A stretch of DNA of 64,000 bases, from NCBI RefSeq assembly GCF_051020975.1, contig NW_027478160.1, forward strand, positions 19,676,001-19,740,000, in the 5' to 3' direction. This document shows positions 39,344 through 52,824 of the stretch, piece after piece. Within the stretch, counting starts at the first letter, position 1. Every line of letters begins with the position of its first letter. Under the pieces are notes generated by a model. The model saw only the letters and a list, made by a program, of their open reading frames with translations, was not told the origin of the DNA and ran no database searches. A program made the translations under genes and the position numbers. The stretch comes from Osmia lignaria lignaria (lineage: Eukaryota; Arthropoda; Insecta; Hymenoptera; Megachilidae).

Positions 39344-42302
39344 TAAAAGTTCCGAAGCCGCACCAACATAATAGAGATACAGAAACACCGTGGCCCCTTT
39401 CTTTGAGATAACTTTGCACTATTGCGAGCTGTAAATGCCACTTTCAGCTTAGCTGTGCAGAAGAAGAACAACAAGAAGAAGAAATATCTCGAAATATGTC
39501 CGTCATGCCCCTTCCCTTGAGATAAATCTGCAAATATCTCGGAAACGAAGCGAGCTATGGCAAAATGTTAAGAGACCTTTTTTGTAGAGAATTAAGTTTC
39601 CTACTTTTTATGTTCTATGATATTTTTTGATCAGATGCGTAGTTCTCGAGATATATCAAGATATTTAAAAGTTCCGAAGCCGCACCAACATAATAGAGAT
39701 ACAGAAACACCGTGGCCCCTTTCTTTGAGATAACTCTGCACTATTGAGAGCTGCAAATGCCACTTCCAGCTTAGCTGTGCAGAAGAAGAACAACAAGAAG
39801 AAGAAATATCTCGAAATATGTCCGTCAGGCCCCTTCCCTTGAGATAAATCTGCAAATATCTCGGAAACGAAGAGAGCTATGGCAAAATGTTAAGAGACCT
39901 TTTTTGTAGAGAATTAAGTTTCCTACAATTTATGTTCTATAATATTTTTTGATCAGAAGCGTAGTTTTCGAGATATATCGAGATATTTAAAAGTTCCGAA
40001 GCCGCACCAACATAATAGAGATACAGAAACACCGTGGCCTCTTTCTTTGAGATAACGGTGCACTAGTGCGAGCCGCAAATGCCACTTCCAGCTTAGCTGT
40101 GCAGAAGAAGAACAACAAGAAGAAGAAATATCTCGAAATATGTCCGTCAGGCCCCTTCCCTTGAGATAAATCTGCAAATATCTCGGAAACGAAGCGAGCT
40201 ATGGCAAAATGTTAAGAGACCTTTTTTGTAGAGAATTAAGTTTCCTACTTTTTATTTTCTATGATATTTTTTGATCAGATGCGTAGTTCTCGAGATATAT
40301 CAAGATATTTAAAAGTTCCGAAGCCGCACCAACATAATAGAGATACAGAAACACCGTGGCCCCTTTCTTTGAGATAACTCTGCACTAGTGCGAGCCGCAA
40401 ATGCCACTTCCAGCTTAGCTGTGCAGAAGAAGAACAACAAGAAGAAGAAATATCTCGAAATATGTCCGTTAGGCCCCTTCCCTTGAGATAAATCTGCAAA
40501 TATCTCGGAAACGAAGAGAGCTATGGCAAAATGTTGAGAGACCTTTTTTGTAGAGAATTAAGTTTCCTACAATTTATGTTCTATGATATTTTTTGATCAG
40601 AAGCGTAGTTTTCGAGATATATCGAGATATTTAAAAGTTCCGAAGCCGCACCAACATAATAGAGATACAGAAACACCGTGGCCCCTTTCTTTGAGATAAC
40701 TTTGCACTATTGCGAGCTGTAAATGCCACTTTCAGCTTAGCTGTGCAGAAGAAGAACAACAAGAAGAAGAAATATCTCGAAATATGTCTGTCAGGCCCCT
40801 TCCCTTGAGATAAATCTGCAAATATCTCGGAAACCAAGAGAGCTATGGCAAAATGTTAAGAGACCTTTTTTGTAGAGAATTAAGTTTCCTACAATTTATG
40901 TTCTATGATATTTTTTGATCAGAAGCGTAGTTTTCGAGATATATCGAGATATTTAAAAGTTCCGAAGCCGCACCAACATAATAGAGATACAGAAACACCG
41001 TGGCCCCTTTCTTTGAGATAACTTTGCACTATTGCGAGCTGTAAATGCCACTTTCAGCTTAGCTGTGCAGAAGAAGAACAACAAGAAGAAGAAATATCTC
41101 GAAATATGTCCGTCAGGCCCCTTCCCTTGAGATATATCTGCAAATATCTCGGAAACGAAGCGAGCTATGGCAAAATGTTAAGAGACCTTTTTTGTAGAGA
41201 ATTATGTTTCCTACAATTTATGTTCTATGATATTTTTTGATCAGAAGCGTAGTTTTCGAGATATATCGAGATATTTAAAAGTTCCGAAGCCGCACCAACA
41301 TAATAGAGATACAGAAACACCGTGGCCCCTTTCTTTGAGATAACTCTGCACTAGTGCGAGCCGCAAATGCCACTTCCAGCTTAGCTGTGCAGAAGAAGAA
41401 CAACAAGAAGAAGAAATATCTCGAAATATGTCCGTCAGGCCCCTTCCCTTGAGATAAATCTGCAAATATCTCGGAAACGAAGAGAGCTATGGCAAAATGT
41501 TAAGAGACCTTTTTTGTAGAGAATTATGTTTCCTACAATTTATGTTCTATGATATTTTTTGATCAGAAGCGTAGCTTTCGAGATATATCGAGATATTTAA
41601 AAGTTCCGAAGCCGCACCAACATAATAGAGATACAGAAACACCGTGGCCCCTTTCTTTGAGATAACTCTGCACTAGTGCGAGCCGCAAATGCCACTTCCA
41701 GCTTAGCTGTGCAGAAGAAGAACAACAAGAAGAAGAAATATCTCGAAATATGTCCGTCATGCCCCTTCCCTTGAGATAAATCTGCAAATATCTCGGAAAC
41801 GAAGCGAGCTATGGCAAAATGTTAACAGACCTTTTTTGTAGAGAATTAAGTTTCCTACTTTTTATGTTCTATGATATTTTTTGATCAGATGCGTAGTTCT
41901 CGAGATATATCGAGATATTTAAAAGTTCCGAAGCCGCACCAACATAATAGAGATACAGAAACACCGTGGCCCCTTTCTTTGAGATAACTCTGCACTAGTG
42001 CGAGCCGCAAATGCCACTTCCAGCTTAGCTGTGCAGAAGAAGAACAACAAGAAGAAGAAATATCTCGAAATATGTCCGTCAGGCCCCTTCCCTTGAGATA
42101 AATCTGCAAATATCTCGGAAACGAAGCGAGCTATGGCAAAATGTTAAGAGACCTTTTTTGTAGAGAATTAAGTTTCCTACTTTTTATTTTCTATGATATT
42201 TTTTGATCAGATGCGTAGTTCTCGAGATATATCAAGATATTTAAAAGTTCCGAAGCCGCACCAACATAATAGAGATACAGAAACACCGTGGCCCCTTTCT
42301 TT
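39344..42302. repeat. Second 7,728-bp-offset duplication, copy 1
   Basis: Matches 47072-50030 over 2,959 bp. Shared markers are 'attgagagctg', 'ggcctctttc' with 'aacggtgcac', 'gtctgtcagg' with 'gaaaccaag' and 'gttaacagacc'. I noticed five substitutions: 39696, 39941, 41575, 41844 and 42242. The offset is again 24 monomers, as in the 12-28 kb duplication, but the sequence content differs. Confidence 0.9.
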
Positions 42303-44058
42303 CAGGTAACTCTGCACTAGTGCGAGCCGGAAATGCCACTTCCAGCTTAGCTGTGCAGAAGAAGAACAACAAGAAGAAGAAATATCTCGAAATATGTCCG
42401 TTAGGCCCCTTCCCTTGAGATAAACCTGCAAATATCTCGGAAACGAAGCGAGCTATGGCAAAATGTTAAGAGACCTTTTTTGTAGAGAATTAAGTTTCCT
42501 ACTTTCTATGTTCTATGATATTTTTTGATCAGATGCGTAGTTCTCGAGATATATCAAGATATTTAAAAGTTCCGAAGCCGCACCAACATAATAGAGATAC
42601 AGAAACACCGTGGCCCCTTTCTTTGAGATAACTCTGCACTAGTGCGAGCCGCAAATGCCACTTCCAGCTTAGCTGTGCAGAAGAAGAACAACAAGAAGAA
42701 GAAATATCTCGAAATATGTCCGTCATGCCCCTTCCCTTGAGATAAATCTGCAAATATCTCGGAAACGAAGCGAGCTATGGCAAAATGTTAAGAGACCTTT
42801 TTTGTAGAGAATTAAGTTTCCTACTTTTTATTTTCTATGATATTTTTTGATCAGATGCGTAGTTCTCGAGATATATCAAGATATTTAAAAGTTCCGAAGC
42901 CGCACCAACATAATAGAGATACAGAAACACCGTGGCCCCTTTCTTTGAGATAACTCTGCACTAGTGCGAGCCGCAAATGCCACTTCCAGCTTAGCTGTGC
43001 AGAAGAAGAACAACAAGAAGAAGAAATATCTCGAAATATGTCCGTCATGCCCCTTCCCTTGAGATAAATCTGCAAATATCTCGGAAACGAAGCGAGCTAT
43101 GGCAAAATGTTAAGAGACCTTTTTTGTAGAGAATTAAGTTTCCTACTTTTTATGTTCTATGATAATTTTTGATCAGATGCGTAGTTCTCGAGATATATCA
43201 AGATATTTAAAAGTTCCGAAGCCGCACCAACATAATAGAGATACAGAAACACCGTGGCCCCTTTCTTTGAGATAACGCTGCACTAGTGCGAGCCGCAAAT
43301 GCCACTTCCAGCTTAGCTGTGCAGAAGAAGAACAACAAGAAGAAGAAGTATCTCGAAATATGTCCGTCAGGCCCCTTCCCTTGAGATAAACCTGCAAATA
43401 TCTCGGAAACGAAGCGAGCTATGGCAAAATGTTAAGAGACCTTTTTTGTAGAGAATTAGGTTTCCTACTTTTTATGTTCTATGATATTTTTTGATCAGAT
43501 GCGTAGTTCTCGAGATATATCAAGATATTTAAAAGTTCCGAAGCCGCACCAACATAATAGAGATACAGAAACACCGTGGCCCCTTTCTTTGAGATAACTC
43601 TGCACTATTGCGAGCTGCAAATGCCACTTCCAGCTTAGCTGTGCAGAAGAAGAACAACAAAAAGAAGAAATATCTCGAAATATGTCCGTCAGGCCCCTTC
43701 CCTTGAGATAAATCTGCAAATATCTCGGAAACGAAGAGAGCTATGGCAAAATGTTAAGAGACCTTTTTTGTAGAGAATTAAGTTTCCTACAATTTATGTT
43801 CTATGATATTTTTTGATCAGAAGCGTAGTTTTCGAGATATATCGAGATATTGAAAAGTTCCGAAGCCGCACCAACATAATAGAGATACAGAAACACCGTG
43901 GCCCCTTTCTTTGAGATAACTTTGCACTATTGCGAGCTGTAAATGCCACTTTCAGCTTAGCTGTGCAGAAGAAGAACAACAAGAAGAAGAAATATCTCGA
44001 AATATGTCCGTCATGCCCCTTCCCTTGAGATAAATCTGCAAATATCTCGGAAACGAAG
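41900..44058. repeat. 10-monomer-offset duplication, copy 1 (offset 3,220 bp)
   Basis: Matches 45120-47278 over 2,159 bp. Distinctive shared markers are 'tttcaggtaac' with 'gagccggaaatg' (42,302), 'actttctatg' (42,502), 'gaagaagtatc' (43,345), 'gaattagg' (43,454), 'caacaaaaag' (43,656) and 'gatattgaaaag' (43,852). I saw no internal difference by eye. The match ends at 44059 (a against c). Confidence 0.9.
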
Positions 44059-45119
44059 AGAGCTATGGCAAAATGTTAAGAGACCTTTTTTGTAGAGAAT
44101 TAAGTTTCCTACAATTTATGTTCTATGATATTTTTTGATCAGAAGCGTAGTTTTCGAGATATATCGAGATATTTAAAAGTTCCGAAGCCGCACCAACATA
44201 ATAGAGATACAGAAACACCGTGGCCTCTTTCTTTGAGATAACGGTGCACTAGTGCGAGCCGCAAATGCCACTTCCAGCTTAGCTGTGCAGAAGAAGAACA
44301 ACAAGAAGAAGAAATATCTCGAAATATGTCCGTCAGGCCCCTTCCCTTGAGATAAATCTGCAAATATCTCGGAAACGAAGCGAGCTATGGCAAAATGTTA
44401 AGAGACCTTTTTTGTAGAGAATTAAGTTTCCTACTTTTTATTTTCTATGATATTTTTTGATCAGATGCGTAGTTCTCGAGATATATCAAGATATTTAAAA
44501 GTTCCGAAGCCGCACCAACATAATAGAGATACAGAAACACCGTGGCCCCTTTCTTTGAGATAACTCTGCACTAGTGCGAGCCGCAAATGCCACTTCCAGC
44601 TTAGCTGTGCAGAAGAAGAACAACAAGAAGAAGAAATATCTCGAAATATGTCCGTTAGGCCCCTTCCCTTGAGATAAATCTGCAAATATCTCGGAAACGA
44701 AGAGAGCTATGGCAAAATGTTGAGAGACCTTTTTTGTAGAGAATTAAGTTTCCTACAATTTATGTTCTATGATATTTTTTGATCAGAAGCGTAGTTTTCG
44801 AGATATATCGAGATATTTAAAAGTTCCGAAGCCGCACCAACATAATAGAGATACAGAAACACCGTGGCCCCTTTCTTTGAGATAACTTTGCACTATTGCG
44901 AGCTGTAAATGCCACTTTCAGCTTAGCTGTGCAGAAGAAGAACAACAAGAAGAAGAAATATCTCGAAATATGTCTGTCAGGCCCCTTCCCTTGAGATAAA
45001 TCTGCAAATATCTCGGAAACCAAGAGAGCTATGGCAAAATGTTAAGAGACCTTTTTTGTAGAGAATTAAGTTTCCTACAATTTATGTTCTATGATATTTT
45101 TTGATCAGAAGCGTAGTTT

Positions 45120-47278
45120 TCGAGATATATCGAGATATTTAAAAGTTCCGAAGCCGCACCAACATAATAGAGATACAGAAACACCGTGGCCCCTTTCTTT
45201 GAGATAACTCTGCACTAGTGCGAGCCGCAAATGCCACTTCCAGCTTAGCTGTGCAGAAGAAGAACAACAAGAAGAAGAAATATCTCGAAATATGTCCGTC
45301 AGGCCCCTTCCCTTGAGATAAATCTGCAAATATCTCGGAAACGAAGCGAGCTATGGCAAAATGTTAAGAGACCTTTTTTGTAGAGAATTAAGTTTCCTAC
45401 TTTTTATTTTCTATGATATTTTTTGATCAGATGCGTAGTTCTCGAGATATATCAAGATATTTAAAAGTTCCGAAGCCGCACCAACATAATAGAGATACAG
45501 AAACACCGTGGCCCCTTTCTTTCAGGTAACTCTGCACTAGTGCGAGCCGGAAATGCCACTTCCAGCTTAGCTGTGCAGAAGAAGAACAACAAGAAGAAGA
45601 AATATCTCGAAATATGTCCGTTAGGCCCCTTCCCTTGAGATAAACCTGCAAATATCTCGGAAACGAAGCGAGCTATGGCAAAATGTTAAGAGACCTTTTT
45701 TGTAGAGAATTAAGTTTCCTACTTTCTATGTTCTATGATATTTTTTGATCAGATGCGTAGTTCTCGAGATATATCAAGATATTTAAAAGTTCCGAAGCCG
45801 CACCAACATAATAGAGATACAGAAACACCGTGGCCCCTTTCTTTGAGATAACTCTGCACTAGTGCGAGCCGCAAATGCCACTTCCAGCTTAGCTGTGCAG
45901 AAGAAGAACAACAAGAAGAAGAAATATCTCGAAATATGTCCGTCATGCCCCTTCCCTTGAGATAAATCTGCAAATATCTCGGAAACGAAGCGAGCTATGG
46001 CAAAATGTTAAGAGACCTTTTTTGTAGAGAATTAAGTTTCCTACTTTTTATTTTCTATGATATTTTTTGATCAGATGCGTAGTTCTCGAGATATATCAAG
46101 ATATTTAAAAGTTCCGAAGCCGCACCAACATAATAGAGATACAGAAACACCGTGGCCCCTTTCTTTGAGATAACTCTGCACTAGTGCGAGCCGCAAATGC
46201 CACTTCCAGCTTAGCTGTGCAGAAGAAGAACAACAAGAAGAAGAAATATCTCGAAATATGTCCGTCATGCCCCTTCCCTTGAGATAAATCTGCAAATATC
46301 TCGGAAACGAAGCGAGCTATGGCAAAATGTTAAGAGACCTTTTTTGTAGAGAATTAAGTTTCCTACTTTTTATGTTCTATGATAATTTTTGATCAGATGC
46401 GTAGTTCTCGAGATATATCAAGATATTTAAAAGTTCCGAAGCCGCACCAACATAATAGAGATACAGAAACACCGTGGCCCCTTTCTTTGAGATAACGCTG
46501 CACTAGTGCGAGCCGCAAATGCCACTTCCAGCTTAGCTGTGCAGAAGAAGAACAACAAGAAGAAGAAGTATCTCGAAATATGTCCGTCAGGCCCCTTCCC
46601 TTGAGATAAACCTGCAAATATCTCGGAAACGAAGCGAGCTATGGCAAAATGTTAAGAGACCTTTTTTGTAGAGAATTAGGTTTCCTACTTTTTATGTTCT
46701 ATGATATTTTTTGATCAGATGCGTAGTTCTCGAGATATATCAAGATATTTAAAAGTTCCGAAGCCGCACCAACATAATAGAGATACAGAAACACCGTGGC
46801 CCCTTTCTTTGAGATAACTCTGCACTATTGCGAGCTGCAAATGCCACTTCCAGCTTAGCTGTGCAGAAGAAGAACAACAAAAAGAAGAAATATCTCGAAA
46901 TATGTCCGTCAGGCCCCTTCCCTTGAGATAAATCTGCAAATATCTCGGAAACGAAGAGAGCTATGGCAAAATGTTAAGAGACCTTTTTTGTAGAGAATTA
47001 AGTTTCCTACAATTTATGTTCTATGATATTTTTTGATCAGAAGCGTAGTTTTCGAGATATATCGAGATATTGAAAAGTTCCGAAGCCGCACCAACATAAT
47101 AGAGATACAGAAACACCGTGGCCCCTTTCTTTGAGATAACTTTGCACTATTGCGAGCTGTAAATGCCACTTTCAGCTTAGCTGTGCAGAAGAAGAACAAC
47201 AAGAAGAAGAAATATCTCGAAATATGTCCGTCATGCCCCTTCCCTTGAGATAAATCTGCAAATATCTCGGAAACGAAG
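45120..47278. repeat. 10-monomer-offset duplication, copy 2
   Basis: Partner of 41900-44058. The three monomers between the two copies (about 44.1-45.1 kb) instead match 39.95-40.9 kb and 47.7-48.6 kb at offsets of 13 and 11 monomers. The whole 39-50 kb stretch is a mosaic of overlapping duplications. Confidence 0.9.
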
Positions 47279-50030
47279 CGAGCTATGGCAAAATGTTAAG
47301 AGACCTTTTTTGTAGAGAATTAAGTTTCCTACTTTTTATGTTCTATGATATTTTTTGATCAGATGCGTAGTTCTCGAGATATATCAAGATATTTAAAAGT
47401 TCCGAAGCCGCACCAACATAATAAAGATACAGAAACACCGTGGCCCCTTTCTTTGAGATAACTCTGCACTATTGAGAGCTGCAAATGCCACTTCCAGCTT
47501 AGCTGTGCAGAAGAAGAACAACAAGAAGAAGAAATATCTCGAAATATGTCCGTCAGGCCCCTTCCCTTGAGATAAATCTGCAAATATCTCGGAAACGAAG
47601 AGAGCTATGGCAAAATGTTAAGAGACCTTTTTTGTAGAGAATTAAGTTTCCTACAATTTATGTTCTATGATATTTTTTGATCAGAAGCGTAGTTTTCGAG
47701 ATATATCGAGATATTTAAAAGTTCCGAAGCCGCACCAACATAATAGAGATACAGAAACACCGTGGCCTCTTTCTTTGAGATAACGGTGCACTAGTGCGAG
47801 CCGCAAATGCCACTTCCAGCTTAGCTGTGCAGAAGAAGAACAACAAGAAGAAGAAATATCTCGAAATATGTCCGTCAGGCCCCTTCCCTTGAGATAAATC
47901 TGCAAATATCTCGGAAACGAAGCGAGCTATGGCAAAATGTTAAGAGACCTTTTTTGTAGAGAATTAAGTTTCCTACTTTTTATTTTCTATGATATTTTTT
48001 GATCAGATGCGTAGTTCTCGAGATATATCAAGATATTTAAAAGTTCCGAAGCCGCACCAACATAATAGAGATACAGAAACACCGTGGCCCCTTTCTTTGA
48101 GATAACTCTGCACTAGTGCGAGCCGCAAATGCCACTTCCAGCTTAGCTGTGCAGAAGAAGAACAACAAGAAGAAGAAATATCTCGAAATATGTCCGTTAG
48201 GCCCCTTCCCTTGAGATAAATCTGCAAATATCTCGGAAACGAAGAGAGCTATGGCAAAATGTTGAGAGACCTTTTTTGTAGAGAATTAAGTTTCCTACAA
48301 TTTATGTTCTATGATATTTTTTGATCAGAAGCGTAGTTTTCGAGATATATCGAGATATTTAAAAGTTCCGAAGCCGCACCAACATAATAGAGATACAGAA
48401 ACACCGTGGCCCCTTTCTTTGAGATAACTTTGCACTATTGCGAGCTGTAAATGCCACTTTCAGCTTAGCTGTGCAGAAGAAGAACAACAAGAAGAAGAAA
48501 TATCTCGAAATATGTCTGTCAGGCCCCTTCCCTTGAGATAAATCTGCAAATATCTCGGAAACCAAGAGAGCTATGGCAAAATGTTAAGAGACCTTTTTTG
48601 TAGAGAATTAAGTTTCCTACAATTTATGTTCTATGATATTTTTTGATCAGAAGCGTAGTTTTCGAGATATATCGAGATATTTAAAAGTTCCGAAGCCGCA
48701 CCAACATAATAGAGATACAGAAACACCGTGGCCCCTTTCTTTGAGATAACTTTGCACTATTGCGAGCTGTAAATGCCACTTTCAGCTTAGCTGTGCAGAA
48801 GAAGAACAACAAGAAGAAGAAATATCTCGAAATATGTCCGTCAGGCCCCTTCCCTTGAGATATATCTGCAAATATCTCGGAAACGAAGCGAGCTATGGCA
48901 AAATGTTAAGAGACCTTTTTTGTAGAGAATTATGTTTCCTACAATTTATGTTCTATGATATTTTTTGATCAGAAGCGTAGTTTTCGAGATATATCGAGAT
49001 ATTTAAAAGTTCCGAAGCCGCACCAACATAATAGAGATACAGAAACACCGTGGCCCCTTTCTTTGAGATAACTCTGCACTAGTGCGAGCCGCAAATGCCA
49101 CTTCCAGCTTAGCTGTGCAGAAGAAGAACAACAAGAAGAAGAAATATCTCGAAATATGTCCGTCAGGCCCCTTCCCTTGAGATAAATCTGCAAATATCTC
49201 GGAAACGAAGAGAGCTATGGCAAAATGTTAAGAGACCTTTTTTGTAGAGAATTATGTTTCCTACAATTTATGTTCTATGATATTTTTTGATCAGAAGCGT
49301 AGTTTTCGAGATATATCGAGATATTTAAAAGTTCCGAAGCCGCACCAACATAATAGAGATACAGAAACACCGTGGCCCCTTTCTTTGAGATAACTCTGCA
49401 CTAGTGCGAGCCGCAAATGCCACTTCCAGCTTAGCTGTGCAGAAGAAGAACAACAAGAAGAAGAAATATCTCGAAATATGTCCGTCATGCCCCTTCCCTT
49501 GAGATAAATCTGCAAATATCTCGGAAACGAAGCGAGCTATGGCAAAATGTTAACAGACCTTTTTTGTAGAGTATTAAGTTTCCTACTTTTTATGTTCTAT
49601 GATATTTTTTGATCAGATGCGTAGTTCTCGAGATATATCGAGATATTTAAAAGTTCCGAAGCCGCACCAACATAATAGAGATACAGAAACACCGTGGCCC
49701 CTTTCTTTGAGATAACTCTGCACTAGTGCGAGCCGCAAATGCCACTTCCAGCTTAGCTGTGCAGAAGAAGAACAACAAGAAGAAGAAATATCTCGAAATA
49801 TGTCCGTCAGGCCCCTTCCCTTGAGATAAATCTGCAAATATCTCGGAAACGAAGCGAGCTATGGCAAAATGTTAAGAGACCTTTTTTGTAGAGAATTAAG
49901 TTTCCTACTTTTTATTTTCTATGATATTTTTTGATCAGATGCGTAGTTCTCGAGATATATCAAGATATTGAAAAGTTCCGAAGCCGCACCAACATAATAG
50001 AGATACAGAAACACCGTGGCCCCTTTCTTT
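47072..50030. repeat. Second 7,728-bp-offset duplication, copy 2
   Basis: Partner of 39344-42302, with private changes 'ataaagat' (47,424), 'agagtattaag' (49,572) and 'gatattgaaaag' (49,970). Its right end runs into a segment that instead follows 32.5-34.1 kb at an offset of 16,744 bp, so the block is chimeric. Confidence 0.9.
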
Positions 50031-50892
50031 GAGATAACTCTGCACTAGTGCGAGCCGCAAATGCCACTTCCAGCTTAGCTGTGCAGAAGAAGAACAACAA
50101 GAAGAAGAAATATCTCGAAATATGTCCGTTAGGCCCCTTCCCTTGAGATAAACCTGCAAATATCTCGGAAACGAAGCGAGCTATGGCAAAATGTTAAGAG
50201 ACCTTTTTTGTAGAGAATTAAGTTTCCTACTTTTTATGTTCTATGATATTTTTTGATCAGATGCGTAGTTCTCGAGATATATCAAGATATTTAAAAGTTC
50301 CGAAGCCGCACCAACATAATAGAGATACAGAAACACCGTGGCCCCTTTCTTTGAGATAACTCTGCACTAGTGCGAGCCGCAAATGCCACTTCCAGCTTAG
50401 CTGTGCAGAAGAAGAACAACAAGAAGAAGAAATATCTCGAAATATGTCCGTCATGCCCCTTCCCTTGAGATAAATCTGCAAATATCTCGGAAACGAAGCG
50501 AGCTATGGCAAAATGTTAAGAGACCTTTTTTGTAGAGAATTAAGTTTCCTACTTTTTATGTTCTATGATAATTTTTGATCAGATGCGTAGTTCTCGAGAT
50601 ATATCAAGATAGTTAAAAGTTCCGAAGCCGCACCAACATAATAGAGATACAGAAACACCGTGGCCCCTTTCTTTGAGATAACGCTGCACTAGTGCGAGCC
50701 GCAAATGCCACTTCCAGCTTAGCTGTGCAGAAGAAGAACAACAAGAAGAAGAAATATCTCGAAATATGTCCGTCAGGCCCCTTCCCTTGAGATAAATCTG
50801 CAAATATCTCGGAAACGAAGCGAGCTATGGCAAAATGTTAAAAGACCTTTTTTGTAGAGAATTAAGTTTCCTACTTTTTATTTTCTATGATC

Positions 50893-52301
50893 TTTTTTGA
50901 TCAGATGCGTAGTTCTCGAGATATATCAAGATATTTAAAAGTTCCGAAGCCGCACCAACATAATAGAGATACAGAAACACCGTGGCCCCTTTCTTTGAGA
51001 TAACTCTGCACTATTGCGAGCTGCAAATGCCACTTCCAGCTTAGCTGTGCAGAAGAAGAACAACAAAAAGAAGAAATATCTCGAAATATGTCCGTCAGGC
51101 CCCTTCCCTTGAGATAAATCTGCAAATATCTCGGAAACGAAGAGAGCTATGGCAAAATGTTAAGAGACCTTTTTTGTAGAGAATTAAGTTTCCTACAATT
51201 TATGTTCTATGATATTTTTTGATCAGAAGCGTAGTTTTCGAGATATATCGAGATATTTAAAAGTTCCGAAGCCGCACCAACATAATAGAGATACAGAAAC
51301 ACCGTGGCCCCTTTCTTTGAGATAACTCTGCACTAGTGCGAGCCGCAAATGCCACTTCCAGCTTAGCTGTGCAGAAGAAGAACAACAAGAAGAAGAAATA
51401 TCTCGAAATATGTCCGTCATGCCCCTTCCCTTGAGATAAATCTGCAAATATCTCGGAAACGAAGCGAGCTATGGCAAAATGTTAACAGACCTTTTTTGTA
51501 GAGAATTAAGTTTCCTACTTTTTATGTTCTATGATATTTTTTGATCAGATGCGTAGTTCTCGAGATATATCGAGATATTTAAAAGTTCCGAAGCCGCACC
51601 AACATAATAGAGATACAGAAACACCGTGGCCCCTTTCTTTGAGATAACTCTGCACTAGTGCGAGCCGCAAATGCCACTTCCAGCTTAGCTGTGCAGAAGA
51701 AGAACAACAAGAAGAAGAAATATCTCGAAATATGTCCGTCAGGCCCCTTCCCTTGAGATAAATCTGCAAATATCTCGGAAACGAAGCGAGCTATGGCAAA
51801 ATGTTAAGAGACCTTTTTTGTAGAGAATTAAGTTTCCTACTTTTTATGTTCTATGATATTTTTTGATCAGATGCGTAGTTCTCGAGATATATCAAGATAT
51901 TTAAAAGTTCCGAAGCCGCACCAACATAATAGAGATACAGAAACACCGTGGCCCCTTTCTTTGACATAACTCTGCACTATTGCGAGCTGCAAATGCCACT
52001 TCCAGGTTAGCTGTGCAGAAGAAGAACAACAAGAAGAAGAAATATCTCGAAATATGTCCGTCAGGCCCCTTCCCTTGAGATAAATCTGCAAATATCTCGC
52101 AAACGAAGCGAGCTATGGCAAAATGTTGAGAGACCTTTTTTGTAGAGAATTAAGTTTCCTACTTTTTATGTTCTATGATATTTTTTGATCAGATGCGTAG
52201 TTCTCGAGATATATCAAGATATTTAAAAGTTCCGAAGCCGCACCAACATAATAGAGATACAGAAACACCGTGGCCCCTTTCTTTGAGATAACTCTGCACT
52301 A
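50893..52301. repeat. 6-monomer-offset duplication, copy 1 (offset 1,932 bp)
   Basis: Matches 52825-54233 over 1,409 bp with no difference that I could see. Shared markers are 'caacaaaaag', 'gttaacagacc', 'ctttgacataac' (51,961 and 53,893) and 'ctcgcaaacg' followed by 'gttgagagacc'. It is bounded by 50892 (c against a) and 52302 (g against t). Confidence 0.9.
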
Positions 52302-52824
52302 GTGCGAGCCGCAAATGCCACTTCCAGCTTAGCTGTGCAGAAGAAGAACAACAAGAAGAAGAAATATCTCGAAATATGTCCGTCATGCCCCTTCCCTTGA
52401 GATAAATCTGCAAATATCTCGGAAACGAAGCGAGCTATGGCAAAATGTTAAGAGACCTTTTTTGTAGAGAATTAAGTTTCCTACTTTTTATGTTCTATGA
52501 TAATTTTTGATCAGATGCGTAGTTCTCGAGATATATCAAGATATTTAAAAGTTCCGAAGCCGCACCAACATAATAGAGATACAGAAACACCGTGGCCCCT
52601 TTCTTTGAGATAACGCTGCACTAGTGCGAGCCGCAAATGCCACTTCCAGCTTAGCTGTGCAGAAGAAGAACAACAAGAAGAAGAAGTATCTCGAAATATG
52701 TCCGTCAGGCCCCTTCCCTTGAGATAAACCTGCAAATATCTCGGAAACGAAGCGAGCTATGGCAAAATGTTAAGAGACCTTTTTTGTAGAGAATTAGGTT
52801 TCCTACTTTTTATGTTCTATGATA

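Noticed and set aside
40631..40837. 62-78-codon minus-strand frames in a second phase (for example near 40.6, 44.8, 48.4 and 57.4 kb)
   Set aside because: They appear only where 'gaaaccaag' or similar substitutions remove a stop, and they overlap the main spurious frame. They carry no domain features.
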